Assembly: GCA_050330205.1 (NCBI GenBank)
Contig: JBHJOA010000042.1
Location: forward strand, 1-64,000
Length of the DNA stretch: 64,000 bases
Reading direction: 5' to 3'
DNA from: Pelagibius sp050330205
GTDB lineage: Bacteria; Pseudomonadota; Alphaproteobacteria; Kiloniellales; Kiloniellaceae
Shown: positions 1 to 8,192 of the stretch, piece by piece
How positions within the stretch are numbered: position 1 is the first letter of the stretch
Layout: each line of letters begins with the position of its first letter
The notes under the pieces: generated by a model
Database searches by the model: none
The model's input: only the letters and a program-made list of their open reading frames with translations
Told to the model about the DNA's origin: nothing
Made by a program: the position numbers and the translations under genes

Positions 1-566
1 CCCGCGGCCCGGCGTTCCTGGATGCGCCGCGCATGGTAGCGCTGGAAGTCCTCGTCGGTGTCGTAGAGCTTCTCCCTCACCCAGGTGAACATGTCCAGGA
101 AGGTGCCCTTCTGGAAGGCGCCGGGCATCGAGGCCACCGCCGCCTGGCGGGCATCGAGATCGCCGGAAACGTTCTCCGGAAAGAACAGGATGGTGGGCGT
201 GAAGGCGATGCCCCACTTGCGCGCCGCGGTCTTCTCGGTCAGCACCTCGCCGTCGAGGTCGGTGACCTCCTCGTCGCCGTAGAGGTTGTACTGGATCATC
301 CGGTAGTTGGCCTTGATGTAGTCGCGCACCTCGGGGTCGGTCAGGATCTCCTCGTGCACCTTCTGGCAGTAGATGCAGCCGCGCTGCTCGATGATGATCG
401 CCAGCCGCTTGCCCTCCTCGGCCGCCGATTCGATGTCTTCCTTGATGTCGCGGAAGGAGATGGTGAACCAGTCCTGCTTGTGCAGGCCGTCGTCGCCGAT
501 GGTGACCGCCCAGCCCGGCGAGGCGGGCAGGCAGAACGCAAGAACCAGGAGCAGTCGCCTCAGCAT
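1..566 (-). CDS. soxW: SoxW-like periplasmic thioredoxin (partial, runs off left edge)
   Basis: The gene reads leftward from an ATG at 566 and is open to base 1, so about 188 residues are visible and the C-terminus is missing. A Sec signal peptide occupies roughly residues 1-20. A thioredoxin-fold redox motif, GCIYCQK, has Cys64 and Cys67. The cis-Pro region reads FTPTILFF. A good ribosome site (GAGGAGAAG) precedes the ATG, and the gene starts 11 nt after soxV. Proteins of this type are periplasmic dithiol carriers kept reduced by a CcdA/SoxV membrane protein, and they reactivate the Sox thiosulfate-oxidising complex. The soxR-S-V-W arrangement matches the Paracoccus sox regulatory end. Another CcdA-linked thioredoxin remains possible. 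Confidence 0.82.
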   Translation of the reverse strand, partial: MLRRLLLVLAFCLPASPGWAVTIGDDGLHKQDWFTISFRDIKEDIESAAEEGKRLAIIIEQRGCIYCQKVHEEILTDPEVRDYIKANYRMIQYNLYGDEEVTDLDGEVLTEKTAARKWGIAFTPTILFFPENVSGDLDARQAAVASMPGAFQKGTFLDMFTWVREKLYDTDEDFQRYHARRIQERRAA

Positions 567-577
567 TTCTCTTCTCC

Positions 578-1312
578 TCAGCCGATTTCCGCAAAGATGG
601 GGAAGGTTTCCAGCAGCCAGAAGGCAATCTCCGCCATCTGGCCGGTCATGAACAGGATACCGGTAAGCACCAGAATCGCCCCCATGGCCATCTCGACCTT
701 GGGCATGTGGCGCCGGAAGCGGGCCGCCCAGTCGAGAAAGCGGGTGGCGAAAACCGCCGCCAGCAGGAACGGCAGCCCGATCCCCAGCGAATAGATGGCC
801 AGCAGCAGGGCGCCGCGCCCGGCGCTGCCCTCGGCCCCGGCGATGAACAGGATCGCCGCCAGCACCGGGCCGACGCAGGGTGTCCAGCCGAAGGCGAAAG
901 CCAGACCCATGACGTAGGCGCCGGCGACGCCGGCCGGGCGGCGGTTCACCTGGACGCGAGCCTCGCGATAGAACAGGGCGATACGGAACACGCCCAGGAA
1001 ATGCAGGCCCATGACGAGGATGATCACGCCGGCGACGATCGACAGGATGTCGAAATAGCGGGCGATGGACTGGCCGATGACGCTGGCGGTGGCGCCCAGG
1101 GCGACGAACACCGTGGTGAAGCCGAGCACGAAGGCGCTGGCGGCGGCGATCAGCTGGCGCGTCGACTCGGCACCGCGGTTCTCGTCCTTCAGCTCGTCGA
1201 AGGTGAGCCCCGCCAGGTAGGCCATGTAGGGCGGCACAATCGGCAGCACGCAGGGCGAGACGAAGGAAATCAGGCCCGCCAGGAAGGCGCCGCCGAAAGT
1301 GACGTCGAACAT
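578..1312 (-). CDS. soxV: CcdA/SoxV-type transmembrane thiol reductant carrier
   Basis: The 244-residue protein has about six hydrophobic membrane segments. It carries the two family cysteines, Cys21 in FVSPCVLP and Cys146 in GWTPCVGP, which shuttle reducing equivalents from cytoplasmic thioredoxin across the inner membrane. Length and motifs are those of the short CcdA class, not full-length DsbD. It is divergent from soxS and followed 11 nt later by soxW, its likely periplasmic partner. A role in cytochrome c maturation is the alternative. The adjoining SoxS, SoxR and YeeE genes favour the sox assignment. The ribosome site before ATG 1312 is weak. Confidence 0.85.
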   Translation of the reverse strand: MFDVTFGGAFLAGLISFVSPCVLPIVPPYMAYLAGLTFDELKDENRGAESTRQLIAAASAFVLGFTTVFVALGATASVIGQSIARYFDILSIVAGVIILVMGLHFLGVFRIALFYREARVQVNRRPAGVAGAYVMGLAFAFGWTPCVGPVLAAILFIAGAEGSAGRGALLLAIYSLGIGLPFLLAAVFATRFLDWAARFRRHMPKVEMAMGAILVLTGILFMTGQMAEIAFWLLETFPIFAEIG

Positions 1313-1482
1313 TCAGCGGGACTCGCGCGACAGCGGCATTGTACGTAGGGACCTCTCCTCGGGCCGGCCGGATCCTTGGGCCGGCCGGATCCTTGAGCCG
1401 GCCCGAACGCCGGGTTTGCAATACATGCATTAATTCATATATATTATTGCTATTCAATCGGGATTTCTCGCCGAGGCAGAGC
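1313..1482. promoter_or_regulatory. Divergent soxV/soxS promoter region with AT-rich island
   Basis: This 170-bp gap separates divergent soxV and soxS. Its right part, about 1420-1460, is a conspicuously AT-rich island in otherwise very GC-rich DNA. In Paracoccus, SoxR binds the soxS-soxV intergenic region (established), so this island is the likely operator for the ArsR-type regulator at 1877. I could not define an exact dyad by eye. Confidence 0.5.
1361..1404. repeat. 17-bp tandem repeat in the sox promoter gap
   Basis: The unit GGGCCGGCCGGATCCTT occurs twice back to back (1361-1377 and 1378-1394). It is followed by a partial, inverted-looking copy GAGCCGGCCC ending at 1404. The second unit can pair with the partial copy to form a GC-rich hairpin. 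No coding potential was seen here. Confidence 0.85.
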
Positions 1483-1866
1483 ATGAAGTTTCTGGTGCCG
1501 CTATCCGTCGCGCTCGCCCTGGCCTCCGCCTCTCTTGGCGTGCCGGCGGTCCAGGCCGCCGAGTTGATCATGCTGGAGCGGCCGGGCTGCGGCTGGTGCC
1601 TGCGCTGGAACCGCGAGATCGCCCCCGCCTATCCGCACACCGCCGAGGGCCGCCAGGCGCCGCTGCGCCGCGTCGACGTCACCGCGCCCTGGCCGGAAGA
1701 TCTCGCCGGCATCGCCGCCGACCGCTACACGCCGACCTTCATCGTCGTGGAGAACGGCACCGAGATCGCGCGCCTGCGCGGCTATCCCGGTGAGCACTTC
1801 TTTTGGCCGCTGCTCGGCGAGATGCTCGGCAGGCTGCCCACGGCGACTGACGATCTCGGCGGCTAG
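1483..1866 (+). CDS. soxS: SoxS-like periplasmic thioredoxin-fold protein
   Basis: This 127-residue protein has a signal peptide (about residues 1-25, ending VQAAE), then a short thioredoxin-like domain with the redox motif PGCGWC (Cys36, Cys39) and a cis-Pro segment YTPTFIV. The ATG at 1483 is chosen because a GAGG ribosome site precedes it and the signal peptide begins there; the frame is open further upstream without such features. In Paracoccus, SoxS protects and reductively activates the SoxYZ carrier (known). The gene is divergent from soxV and is followed 10 nt later by the soxR-type regulator, consistent with a soxSR unit. Confidence 0.8.
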   Translation: MKFLVPLSVALALASASLGVPAVQAAELIMLERPGCGWCLRWNREIAPAYPHTAEGRQAPLRRVDVTAPWPEDLAGIAADRYTPTFIVVENGTEIARLRGYPGEHFFWPLLGEMLGRLPTATDDLGG

Positions 1867-1876
1867 GGACTCGCAG

Positions 1877-2227
1877 ATGGCCGAACTCAGTCCAACAGGC
1901 TCGGAGAAGGATTTCGAAGTCCTGATGGATCGGGCGCGCAAGGCCGGCGATCTGCTGAAGGCGCTGTCGCACGAAAGCCGCCTGCTCATCCTCTGCATCC
2001 TGGTGAAGGGCGAGCGGTCGGTCTCGGAGCTCGAGGAGATCATGGACATGCCGCAGGCCGCGGTGTCGCAGCAGCTTGCGCGGCTGCGCTTCGACCGCCT
2101 GGTGCAGACGCGCCGCGAAGGACGCATGATCTACTACTCCGTCGCCAACGAAGAAGTCGCCCAGCTTGTGGAGCTTCTCTACGAGTTCTTCTGCAAGCCG
2201 GCATTGGACGAGAACCGCAAGCCCTAG
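1877..2227 (+). CDS. soxR: ArsR-family repressor of the SoxR/BigR/SqrR persulfide-sensing type
   Basis: This 116-residue winged-helix regulator has its recognition helix around residues 58-72 (MPQAAVSQQLARLR). Two cysteines, Cys40 in LLILC and Cys106 in YEFFCKP, occupy the positions that in SqrR/BigR form a polysulfide bridge when persulfides accumulate, releasing DNA (established for that family). The metal ligands of arsenic sensors are absent. The ATG at 1877 follows the soxS stop by 10 nt. It probably represses the flanking soxS and soxV transcripts until reduced sulfur is present. Confidence 0.85.
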   Translation: MAELSPTGSEKDFEVLMDRARKAGDLLKALSHESRLLILCILVKGERSVSELEEIMDMPQAAVSQQLARLRFDRLVQTRREGRMIYYSVANEEVAQLVELLYEFFCKPALDENRKP

Positions 2228-2305
2228 ACGGTTCGACGGGGCCGGCCGGCGCAGCGGGCGCCGGCAGCGCCGGGACAAACAACAAGGGCGTAAAGGGAGG
2301 GGTCG

Positions 2306-3394
2306 ATGGACGACGTCGGCTGGCTGCTACCCATCGCCGGAGGGGTCACCGGCATCGTCATCGGCGCGGCGGCGCGGCTCGACCGCTTCTGCACCCTGGC
2401 GGCACTGGAGCGCTACTGGTACGTGGGCGACGCCACGGGCGTGAGGACCTGGGTGCTGGCCGCCGCAGTCGCCCTGATCGCCACCCAGGCGATGATCTTC
2501 GCCGGCCTGATCGACCTCACGGACTCCTTCTACCTCGATCCGGCCTTCGGCTGGAGCGGCGCCATCCTCGGCGGTCTCGCCTTCGGCTTCGGCATGGCCC
2601 TGGTCGGCACCTGCGGCTTCGGCGCCCTGGTGCGCCTCGGCGGCGGCAGCCTGCGGTCCCTGGTGGTGCTGATCGTGCTCGGGCTCTCGGCCCTGGCCGC
2701 CCAGCGCGGACTGGTGGCGCAGGGCCGCGTGGCCGTGGTCGACGACCTCGCCGTCGACCTCGGCTTCGCCGGCGACCAGTCGCTCGGCAGCCTCGCCTCC
2801 GCCATCGCCGGCACCGACCTGCGTCTGCCGGTCGCCGTGCTGGTGGCCGGGCTGCTGCTGGCCTGGGTCTTCGCCTCGGCCGACTACCGCCGCCGCCTCG
2901 GCCACATCCTGACCGCCGCGATCATCGGCTGCGGCATCGCCGCCGGCTGGCTGATCACCACCTGGGGCCGTCACAACGCCTACGAGCCGGTGCAGCTCGA
3001 GGCCGGCTCCTTCGTGGTGCCGGTCGGCGATACCCTGATGCAGTTCATCACCTATACCGGCGTGCTGCCCGACTACGGGGTCGGCCTGGTGGTCGGCGTC
3101 GCCCTCGGCGCCGCGCTGGTCGCCTGGCGCAAGCACGACGTGCGCTGGGAGGCCTGCGACGACGCCCGCGAACTGGGCCGCCACATCGTCGGCGCCTTCC
3201 TGATGGGCGTCGGCGGCGTCTTCGCCTTGGGCTGCACCATCGGCCAGGGCGTCACCGCCGTCTCGGCGCTGGCGCTCTCGGCACCGCTGGCGATGCTCTC
3301 CATCGCCGTCGGCGCCCGGCTCGGCCTCAGCTACCTGCTGGAGGGCTCGGTCTGGGGCGTGTTCCGGATATCCCATCGCAAGTCGGCCGAGTAG
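2306..3394 (+). CDS. soxT: YeeE/YedE (SoxT-like) sulfur-compound permease
   Basis: The 362-residue polytopic membrane protein has about nine to ten hydrophobic segments. It has the paired signature loops of the YeeE/YedE family, GTCGFG (Cys103) and GCTIGQG near residue 312, plus a further Cys29. In the family, these buried cysteines relay thiosulfate or sulfide-type sulfur across the membrane. It lies 78 nt after soxR on the same strand with a strong AGGGAGGGG ribosome site. SoxT homologues accompany sox genes in many alphaproteobacteria. The transported species, import of thiosulfate or export of sulfite, cannot be read from the sequence. Confidence 0.82.
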   Translation: MDDVGWLLPIAGGVTGIVIGAAARLDRFCTLAALERYWYVGDATGVRTWVLAAAVALIATQAMIFAGLIDLTDSFYLDPAFGWSGAILGGLAFGFGMALVGTCGFGALVRLGGGSLRSLVVLIVLGLSALAAQRGLVAQGRVAVVDDLAVDLGFAGDQSLGSLASAIAGTDLRLPVAVLVAGLLLAWVFASADYRRRLGHILTAAIIGCGIAAGWLITTWGRHNAYEPVQLEAGSFVVPVGDTLMQFITYTGVLPDYGVGLVVGVALGAALVAWRKHDVRWEACDDARELGRHIVGAFLMGVGGVFALGCTIGQGVTAVSALALSAPLAMLSIAVGARLGLSYLLEGSVWGVFRISHRKSAE

Positions 3395-3445
3395 ACGGCC
3401 GCCGCCTGCGCCGACACCGACAATAAACTCTGGAGGAGGAACCGC

Positions 3446-3958
3446 GTGAAACCCATCCGACATCTGGCCGCCGCCTTCGGCATCCTCGCCGCCGCCGGCA
3501 CCGCCGCGCAGGCCCAGGACGACTCCGAGGCCCTGGTTTCCTTCTCCGTCATGAAACCGGAGATCGCCGTGAAGCTGGCCGAGGCCGCCCTCGAGAGCTG
3601 CCGCGCGGAGGGCGCGCAGATCGCCGTCGCCGTGGTCGACCGCTTCGGCAATCTGCAGATGCTGCTGCGCGACCGCTTCGCCGGGCCGCACACGCCCGAG
3701 ACCGCCCGCCGCAAGGCCTGGACCGCCGTCAGCTTCCGCACCGACACCCTCACCCTGGCCGGCACCACCAAGCCGGGCAGCGAGGCCTACGGCGCCAACT
3801 TCATCACCGAGGCGCTGATGCTGGGCGGCGGCGTTCCGGTCGAGGCGCAGGGCAGCATCGTCGGCGCCGTCGGCATCTCCGGCGCGCCCTCGGGCGAGAT
3901 GGACGACGCCTGCGCGCGCGACGGCATCGAGGCCGTCGCCGCCGATCTGGAGTTCTGA
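3446..3958 (+). CDS. Exported GlcG/HbpS-family (DUF336) protein
   Basis: The 170-residue protein starts at GTG 3446, fixed by a strong GGAGGAGGA ribosome site. A signal peptide covers about residues 1-23 (ends AQAQ), followed by one complete GlcG/HbpS domain. This domain contains AVAVVDRFGNL, TARRKAWTAVSF and a glycine-rich GGGVPVEAQGSIVGAVGISG segment. Some family members bind heme or corrinoid cofactors. It lies 51 nt after the YeeE permease, and secreted members recur beside sox genes, but its role there is unclear. Function stays unassigned. Confidence 0.75.
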   Translation: MKPIRHLAAAFGILAAAGTAAQAQDDSEALVSFSVMKPEIAVKLAEAALESCRAEGAQIAVAVVDRFGNLQMLLRDRFAGPHTPETARRKAWTAVSFRTDTLTLAGTTKPGSEAYGANFITEALMLGGGVPVEAQGSIVGAVGISGAPSGEMDDACARDGIEAVAADLEF

Positions 3959-3973
3959 GCCGGGCGGCGCCGG

Positions 3974-4321
3974 CTACGAGCCGATGTTGACTCTGACCGA
4001 GCCGCCGGAGGTGCTGGAGCGCGAGCGGCTGCCGCCCTTGGCGGCTTCGGCGTCGATGGGCCCGTCGGCGCTGATGCGGCACACCAGCCCGGTGCCGACG
4101 TAGGTCGCCTCGAAGGGCATCGCCTCGTTCAGCGAGAAGGCGCTGTTGCCGCCGGTCGTCTTCAGTTCGCACTCGGCGGTGAAGGCCGCGCCCGGGGTGC
4201 CGTCGACGCGCAGCACGATCTCCCCGTCCTGCGCCGCCGCGGCCGAACCGGCATCCGCGGCGACCAGCGCCACCGAGGCCAGCAGGGACTTGAGGCAGGA
4301 GCCTTTGATATTGAGCGACAT
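3974..4321 (-). CDS. Small exported protein of unknown function
   Basis: The 115-residue product has a likely signal peptide (about residues 1-30, ending SAAAAQ), then a compact region with two cysteines (in ECEL and LVCRI) that could form a disulfide. The C-terminal tail is rich in Ser, Arg and Gly. The ATG at 4321 is preferred over an in-frame TTG at 4339. It is convergent with the GlcG-type gene, with stops 16 nt apart. I do not recognise a family. Confidence 0.55.
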   Translation of the reverse strand: MSLNIKGSCLKSLLASVALVAADAGSAAAAQDGEIVLRVDGTPGAAFTAECELKTTGGNSAFSLNEAMPFEATYVGTGLVCRISADGPIDAEAAKGGSRSRSSTSGGSVRVNIGS

Positions 4322-4396
4322 GGGTCGATCCGTTCGCAATTGACTGCAGGATGGTCGCCGCCACTCTAGGCCCGCCGCGGCTCGGCGGCCAGCGTC

Positions 4397-5326
4397 TTAC
4401 GGGGCCAGTTCGGCGCGCCGCGGCAGGTCCGCCCCGCGGCGGCCGCAGGTGACGGCGGCGGCCCGCGCGGCGAAATCCAGCAGTTCCCGCAACGCGGCCT
4501 CGTCGAGGCTTTCGAGGCCGTCGGGGTCCAGCCGCCCCGCCTCGGCGAGCCCGGCCAGCAGCGCCGCCTGGTAGCTGTCGCCGGCGCCCACGGTATCGAC
4601 CACCGCGACCGCGCGGCCGGGCAGGTCGACCCGGCAGCGCCGGGTCCAGGCCGTGGCGCCGTCGCCGCCGCGGGTGATCGCCACCAGCCGCACGCCCTGG
4701 TCCAGCCACTGCTCGGCCATCCGGACAGGGTCGCGGCCAGGATAAAGCAATTCAATATCTTCGGCGCTGATCTTCAGAAGATGGACGCAGTCCGTCAGGG
4801 CCTCGACCCGGGTCCGCCAGGCGCCCGCGTCGGGCACCACGGCGAGGCGCACATTGGGGTCGTAGGAGAGCAGCCGCGCGCTCCGCTCGCGCCGCGCCAA
4901 CTGCGCCAGAGCATCGGCCATGGGCGGCAGCACCGCGGCGATGGAGCCGAAATGAACGACGCGAACCTCCGGCCCAAGGTCCGGCAGGTCGGCCGGCGTG
5001 ACGGCGCAGTAGGCCGGGGCCTCCGGATAGAAGGCATAGGCCGGCACGCCCCGTGCGTCGACATCGACGATGCTGAAAGCCGTCGGCCGCTCGGAGGCGA
5101 CGGCGTGCTCCAGGCCGATGCCGGCTTCCCGCATGTAGCCAAGCAGCCGGCGCCCCAGCACGTCGTCGGCGAGGCCTGTGAGGAACTCGACCCGCTGACC
5201 GAGCCGCGCCAGCCCGACCGCCACGTTGTAGGGCGAGCCGCCGGGCCGCGCGTCGAGCACGAGGCCGTCGTCCCCCTGCCCGGCCACGAAGATGTCGAAG
5301 AGCGCCTCCCCGCAGACGAGGAACAT
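4397..5326 (-). CDS. PfkB-family sugar kinase (fructokinase-like)
   Basis: The 309-residue protein is the usual length for PfkB (ribokinase-fold) kinases. The N-terminal substrate signature GGSPYNVAVGLARLG is at residues 29-43. The ATP/anion-hole motif DTVGAGD is at residues 244-250, with Asp250 as catalytic base. Such enzymes phosphorylate free sugars such as fructose in the cytoplasm, but the exact sugar cannot be told. It is the last gene of a leftward run, starting four bases after a 33-codon nitrilase-like remnant that follows the ABC permease. A sugar kinase behind a polyamine-type importer is unexpected and may result from that deletion. Confidence 0.85.
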   Translation of the reverse strand: MFLVCGEALFDIFVAGQGDDGLVLDARPGGSPYNVAVGLARLGQRVEFLTGLADDVLGRRLLGYMREAGIGLEHAVASERPTAFSIVDVDARGVPAYAFYPEAPAYCAVTPADLPDLGPEVRVVHFGSIAAVLPPMADALAQLARRERSARLLSYDPNVRLAVVPDAGAWRTRVEALTDCVHLLKISAEDIELLYPGRDPVRMAEQWLDQGVRLVAITRGGDGATAWTRRCRVDLPGRAVAVVDTVGAGDSYQAALLAGLAEAGRLDPDGLESLDEAALRELLDFAARAAAVTCGRRGADLPRRAELAP

Positions 5327-5329
5327 CGG

Positions 5330-5431
5330 CTAGCCTTCGCCGCCCGCGCCGGGACGGCGCAGGTCGGCCAGGTAGGTGTTGGCGGCCGGGTCGCCGGCCA
5401 CCGCCGTCATCTGCCGGACGGCGATCCTCAA
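5330..5431 (-). pseudogene. Truncated N-terminus of a carbon-nitrogen hydrolase
   Basis: A 33-codon reading frame starts at TTG 5431, overlapping the permease stop as TTGA, and ends in TAG at 5330. Its first residues, RIAVRQMTAVAGDPAAN, look like the opening strand and turn of the nitrilase/amidase (carbon-nitrogen hydrolase) superfamily, which normally continues for about 260 residues with a Glu-Lys-Cys triad. After about 24 residues the resemblance stops. The PfkB gene begins four bases beyond the stop. I read this as the stump left by an internal deletion. A genuine small coupling ORF is the alternative. Confidence 0.5.
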
Positions 5432-6234
5432 TCCCGCTCCTCCGTCGACCACGCCCCGAGCAGCCGCGGCAGATCGCCGTAGCGCGCCACCAGCCCGAAG
5501 ACCACGGCGGCGATGGCGACGAAGAAGATCGACACCGCCGCCATGGTCGGCGTGTAGCCGTAGCGCAGGGCATTGAAGATCTTGATGGGCAGGGTTTCCA
5601 GAGTGAATCCGACGGTCATGTAGGAGACGATATACTCGTTCAGAGAAAGGACGAAGGCAAACGCGTAACCCGAGACAAGATAAGGCAGAATCAGCGGTAC
5701 GATCACCGTGCGCAGGACCGTGCGGTCGTCGGCCCCCATGGTCGCCGCCGCCTCGACCAGCGAGCGGTCGATGGCGGCGAAGCCGAGCGACAGGGTGACC
5801 AGCGGCAGGGTGACGAAGAAGATGGCGTGGCTGATGACCGCGGTCCAGGGCGCGCCGTAGAAGCCGGCGGTGGCCCAGAACGACAGGAAGCCGAGGGCGG
5901 TGATCACCGGCGGCAGCATGAACGGCGCCACCCCCAGCACCTGGAACACCCGCGCCCAGGGCGCGACGCGGCGCCACAGGAACCAGGTCAGCGGCATGGC
6001 GATGGCGACCGCGAGCGCCGCCGAGAAGGCGGCCAGGCCGATGGAGGCGAACAGCGCGCCGCGCCAGCCGCTGTCGGTGAAGATCTCGGCGTACCAGGCG
6101 AGCGACAGGCCCTCCGGCGGAAACAGCAGGGTCTTCTTCTCGTTCAGCGAGACGCCGGCGACCACCACCAGCGGCGCCAGCAGGAACAGCGCGATGAGGG
6201 ACATGTAGCCCCGGCGCAGCCAGGCCGGCGTCAT
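5428..6234 (-). CDS. potC: ABC permease, PotC-type (spermidine/putrescine-like importer)
   Basis: The 268-residue inner-membrane protein has six predicted helices and the cytoplasmic EAA coupling loop EAAATMGADDRTVLRTV of type I importers. Its start overlaps the preceding permease stop as ATGA, showing translational coupling. Family resemblance is to PotC/YdcV permeases for polyamines and related cations. The neighbouring ureohydrolase (9352-10401) fits a guanidino or polyamine substrate, but specificity is inferred. Confidence 0.85.
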   Translation of the reverse strand: MTPAWLRRGYMSLIALFLLAPLVVVAGVSLNEKKTLLFPPEGLSLAWYAEIFTDSGWRGALFASIGLAAFSAALAVAIAMPLTWFLWRRVAPWARVFQVLGVAPFMLPPVITALGFLSFWATAGFYGAPWTAVISHAIFFVTLPLVTLSLGFAAIDRSLVEAAATMGADDRTVLRTVIVPLILPYLVSGYAFAFVLSLNEYIVSYMTVGFTLETLPIKIFNALRYGYTPTMAAVSIFFVAIAAVVFGLVARYGDLPRLLGAWSTEERD

Positions 6235-7088
6235 GGCGTCGCCTCCCGGCGGCCGCCGACCAGCAGGGTCAGTCCCACCAGGGCCAGCGAAATCAGCACC
6301 AGGAACACCGCCATCGCCGCCGCGAAGGGCATGTTCGACTGGTAGATCGCCTGGTCGGTGATCAGCACCGAGAGGGTCCAGTGCTGCGGCCGCCCGAGAA
6401 TCTGCGGCAACAGGTAGGCGCCCAGCGCGAAGACGAAGACCATGATGAGGGTCGCCACGATGGTATTGCGCAGCATCGGCACGATGATGGTGAAGAAGCC
6501 GCGCAGCGGCGAGGCCCCCAGCGTCAGCGCCGCCTCGAGGAAGCTCTGGTCGAGCCGCACCAGCGCCGGGTAGAGCACCAGGATGGTGTAGGGCAGCGCC
6601 TGGTAGACCATGCCGGTCATCACCGCGGCGAAGTTGGGCATCAGCGCCACCGGCTGGTCGAGCAGGCCGACGGCGACCAGCAGGTTGCTGAGCCCCGCCG
6701 TGCGGGAGAACAGCGTCGACCAGGCGAAGCCGATGATGACCTCCGACAGCGACAGCACGGCGAGCAGCGCCACCAGCCAGACGACCTGCACCCGGCGCGC
6801 CCGGCAGGTGAGGAAATAGGTGAAGGGAAAGGCCAGCACCACGCAGCAGACGGCGACCGCGGCGGCCAGCAGCAGCGAGAAGCCGAGCACCCCGCCGAAG
6901 AACGGCGTCAGGAAGCGCGCGTAGTTCCCGAGGTCGAAGTCGGTCGTGTAGAAGCCGGCCGGCTCGCGCTGGAAGAAGCTGACGGCGATCATGATGCCGA
7001 AGGGGACCACGAAGAAGGCGACCAGCATCGCCGCCGGAAAGATCACCGGCAGGTGATCGGCCAGGCCGCGCGCCGGCGCGCGTCTCAT
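6231..7088 (-). CDS. potB: ABC permease, PotB-type
   Basis: The 285-residue protein has six membrane helices and an EAA loop (EAALTLGASPLRGFFTIIVP) in its C-terminal third. This is the first of the two permease subunits, with ATGA overlaps to the ATPase gene before it and the PotC gene after it. The N-terminal cytoplasmic segment and length match PotB/YdcU members. It forms the membrane pore with the 5428-6234 product. Confidence 0.85.
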   Translation of the reverse strand: MRRAPARGLADHLPVIFPAAMLVAFFVVPFGIMIAVSFFQREPAGFYTTDFDLGNYARFLTPFFGGVLGFSLLLAAAVAVCCVVLAFPFTYFLTCRARRVQVVWLVALLAVLSLSEVIIGFAWSTLFSRTAGLSNLLVAVGLLDQPVALMPNFAAVMTGMVYQALPYTILVLYPALVRLDQSFLEAALTLGASPLRGFFTIIVPMLRNTIVATLIMVFVFALGAYLLPQILGRPQHWTLSVLITDQAIYQSNMPFAAAMAVFLVLISLALVGLTLLVGGRREATP

Positions 7089-8122
7089 TGTTTCAGCACC
7101 ACGCAGGACTCCGCCGGCAGCAGGACGCCGATGCTGTCGCCGGCCGTCACCTCCGGGCGCTCGCGCGGCGTCGACACGGCGACCACGGTGGTACCGGCGA
7201 CCTCGACGAAGATCTCGACCGTGCCGCCGAGGTCGCGCAGGAAGGTCACCCGCCCGGTCAGCGCCGCCTGCCCCGGCGGCGTCAGGCGGACGTCCTCCGG
7301 GCGGATCGACAGGCGCGCCCGGTCGAGGCCCTCCGGCAGCTCGAGGCCCGGCAGGGCGACGCCGGCGACCGCCGCGGCGCCGGCGCCGTCGCGGGCCACC
7401 TCGAGCAGGTTGGTGTTGCCGATGAAGTCGGCCACGAAGGTGTCGGCCGGGCGGCGGTAGATCTCCACCGGCGCCGCCGCCTGGCGCACCCGTGCCTGCC
7501 CCATCACCACCACGAGGTCCGCCATGGTCATGGCCTCGCGCTGGTCATGGGTGACGACGATGGTGGTGATGCCGAGCTTCTGCTGAAGCTGGCGCAGCTC
7601 CACCTGCATCGCCTCGCGCAGCTTGGCATCGAGCGCCGAGAGCGGCTCGTCGAGCAGGAACAGCTTGGGGGAGACGGCCAGCGCCCGGGCGATGGCGACG
7701 CGCTGGCGCTGGCCGCCTGAAAGCCTGCCGACCGGGCGGTCGGCATAGCCGGTCAGGTGCACCAGGGTCAGCAGCTCGTCGACGCGGCGGCGCCGCTCCG
7801 CCGGGGCGACGCCGCGGATGCGCAGCGCGTAGCCGATGTTGTCCTTCACGTTGAGGTGCGGGAACAGGGCCAGCGACTGGAACACCATGCCGAAGTCGCG
7901 GCGGTGGGTCGGCACCGCGGTGATGTCGGCATCGTCGAGCAGGATGCGCCCCTGGCTGGGGTCCTCCAGGCCGGCGATCATCCGCAGCAGGGTCGTCTTG
8001 CCGCAGCCCGAGGGCCCGAGCAGGCAGACGAAGGTGCCGTGCGGCACCGTGAGCGACACGTCGTCGACCGCGGTGAACGCACCGAACTGCTTGGTGACGC
8101 CTTCAAGGGTGAGACCGGACAT
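7085..8122 (-). CDS. potA: ABC ATP-binding protein, PotA-type
   Basis: The 345-residue ATPase has Walker A GPSGCGKTT at residues 36-44, a Q-loop (VFQSLALFPH), the signature LSGGQRQRVAIARAL, Walker B LFLLDEP and the H-loop THD. A C-terminal TOBE domain starts near residue 235. The layout is that of the PotA/FbpC/MalK class that energises uptake. The stop overlaps the potB start. It is separated from the binding-protein gene by 70 nt containing a strong hairpin, which probably lowers expression relative to the binding protein. Confidence 0.88.
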   Translation of the reverse strand: MSGLTLEGVTKQFGAFTAVDDVSLTVPHGTFVCLLGPSGCGKTTLLRMIAGLEDPSQGRILLDDADITAVPTHRRDFGMVFQSLALFPHLNVKDNIGYALRIRGVAPAERRRRVDELLTLVHLTGYADRPVGRLSGGQRQRVAIARALAVSPKLFLLDEPLSALDAKLREAMQVELRQLQQKLGITTIVVTHDQREAMTMADLVVVMGQARVRQAAAPVEIYRRPADTFVADFIGNTNLLEVARDGAGAAAVAGVALPGLELPEGLDRARLSIRPEDVRLTPPGQAALTGRVTFLRDLGGTVEIFVEVAGTTVVAVSTPRERPEVTAGDSIGVLLPAESCVVLKQ

Positions 8123-8151
8123 GCTTACCCGCCGGACAAAGGGGAAACCGC

Positions 8152-8177
8152 GCGGCCGCCGGCATCCCGGCGGCCGC
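8152..8177 (-). other. Perfect 11-bp GC hairpin between binding-protein and ATPase genes
   Basis: GCGGCCGCCGG and its exact complement are separated by the loop CATC. On the transcribed strand it is followed by GC-rich sequence and not a T-run, so it looks like an RNA-stabilising or attenuating intercistronic structure and not a classic intrinsic terminator. Confidence 0.7.
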
Positions 8178-8192
8178 TTTGCGCCTGGCGGA

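Noticed and set aside
2327..3691. 454-codon open frame on the minus strand
   Set aside because: Antisense to the YeeE-type permease and the GlcG-type gene; composition (Gly/Gln/His/Glu) is typical of shadow frames.
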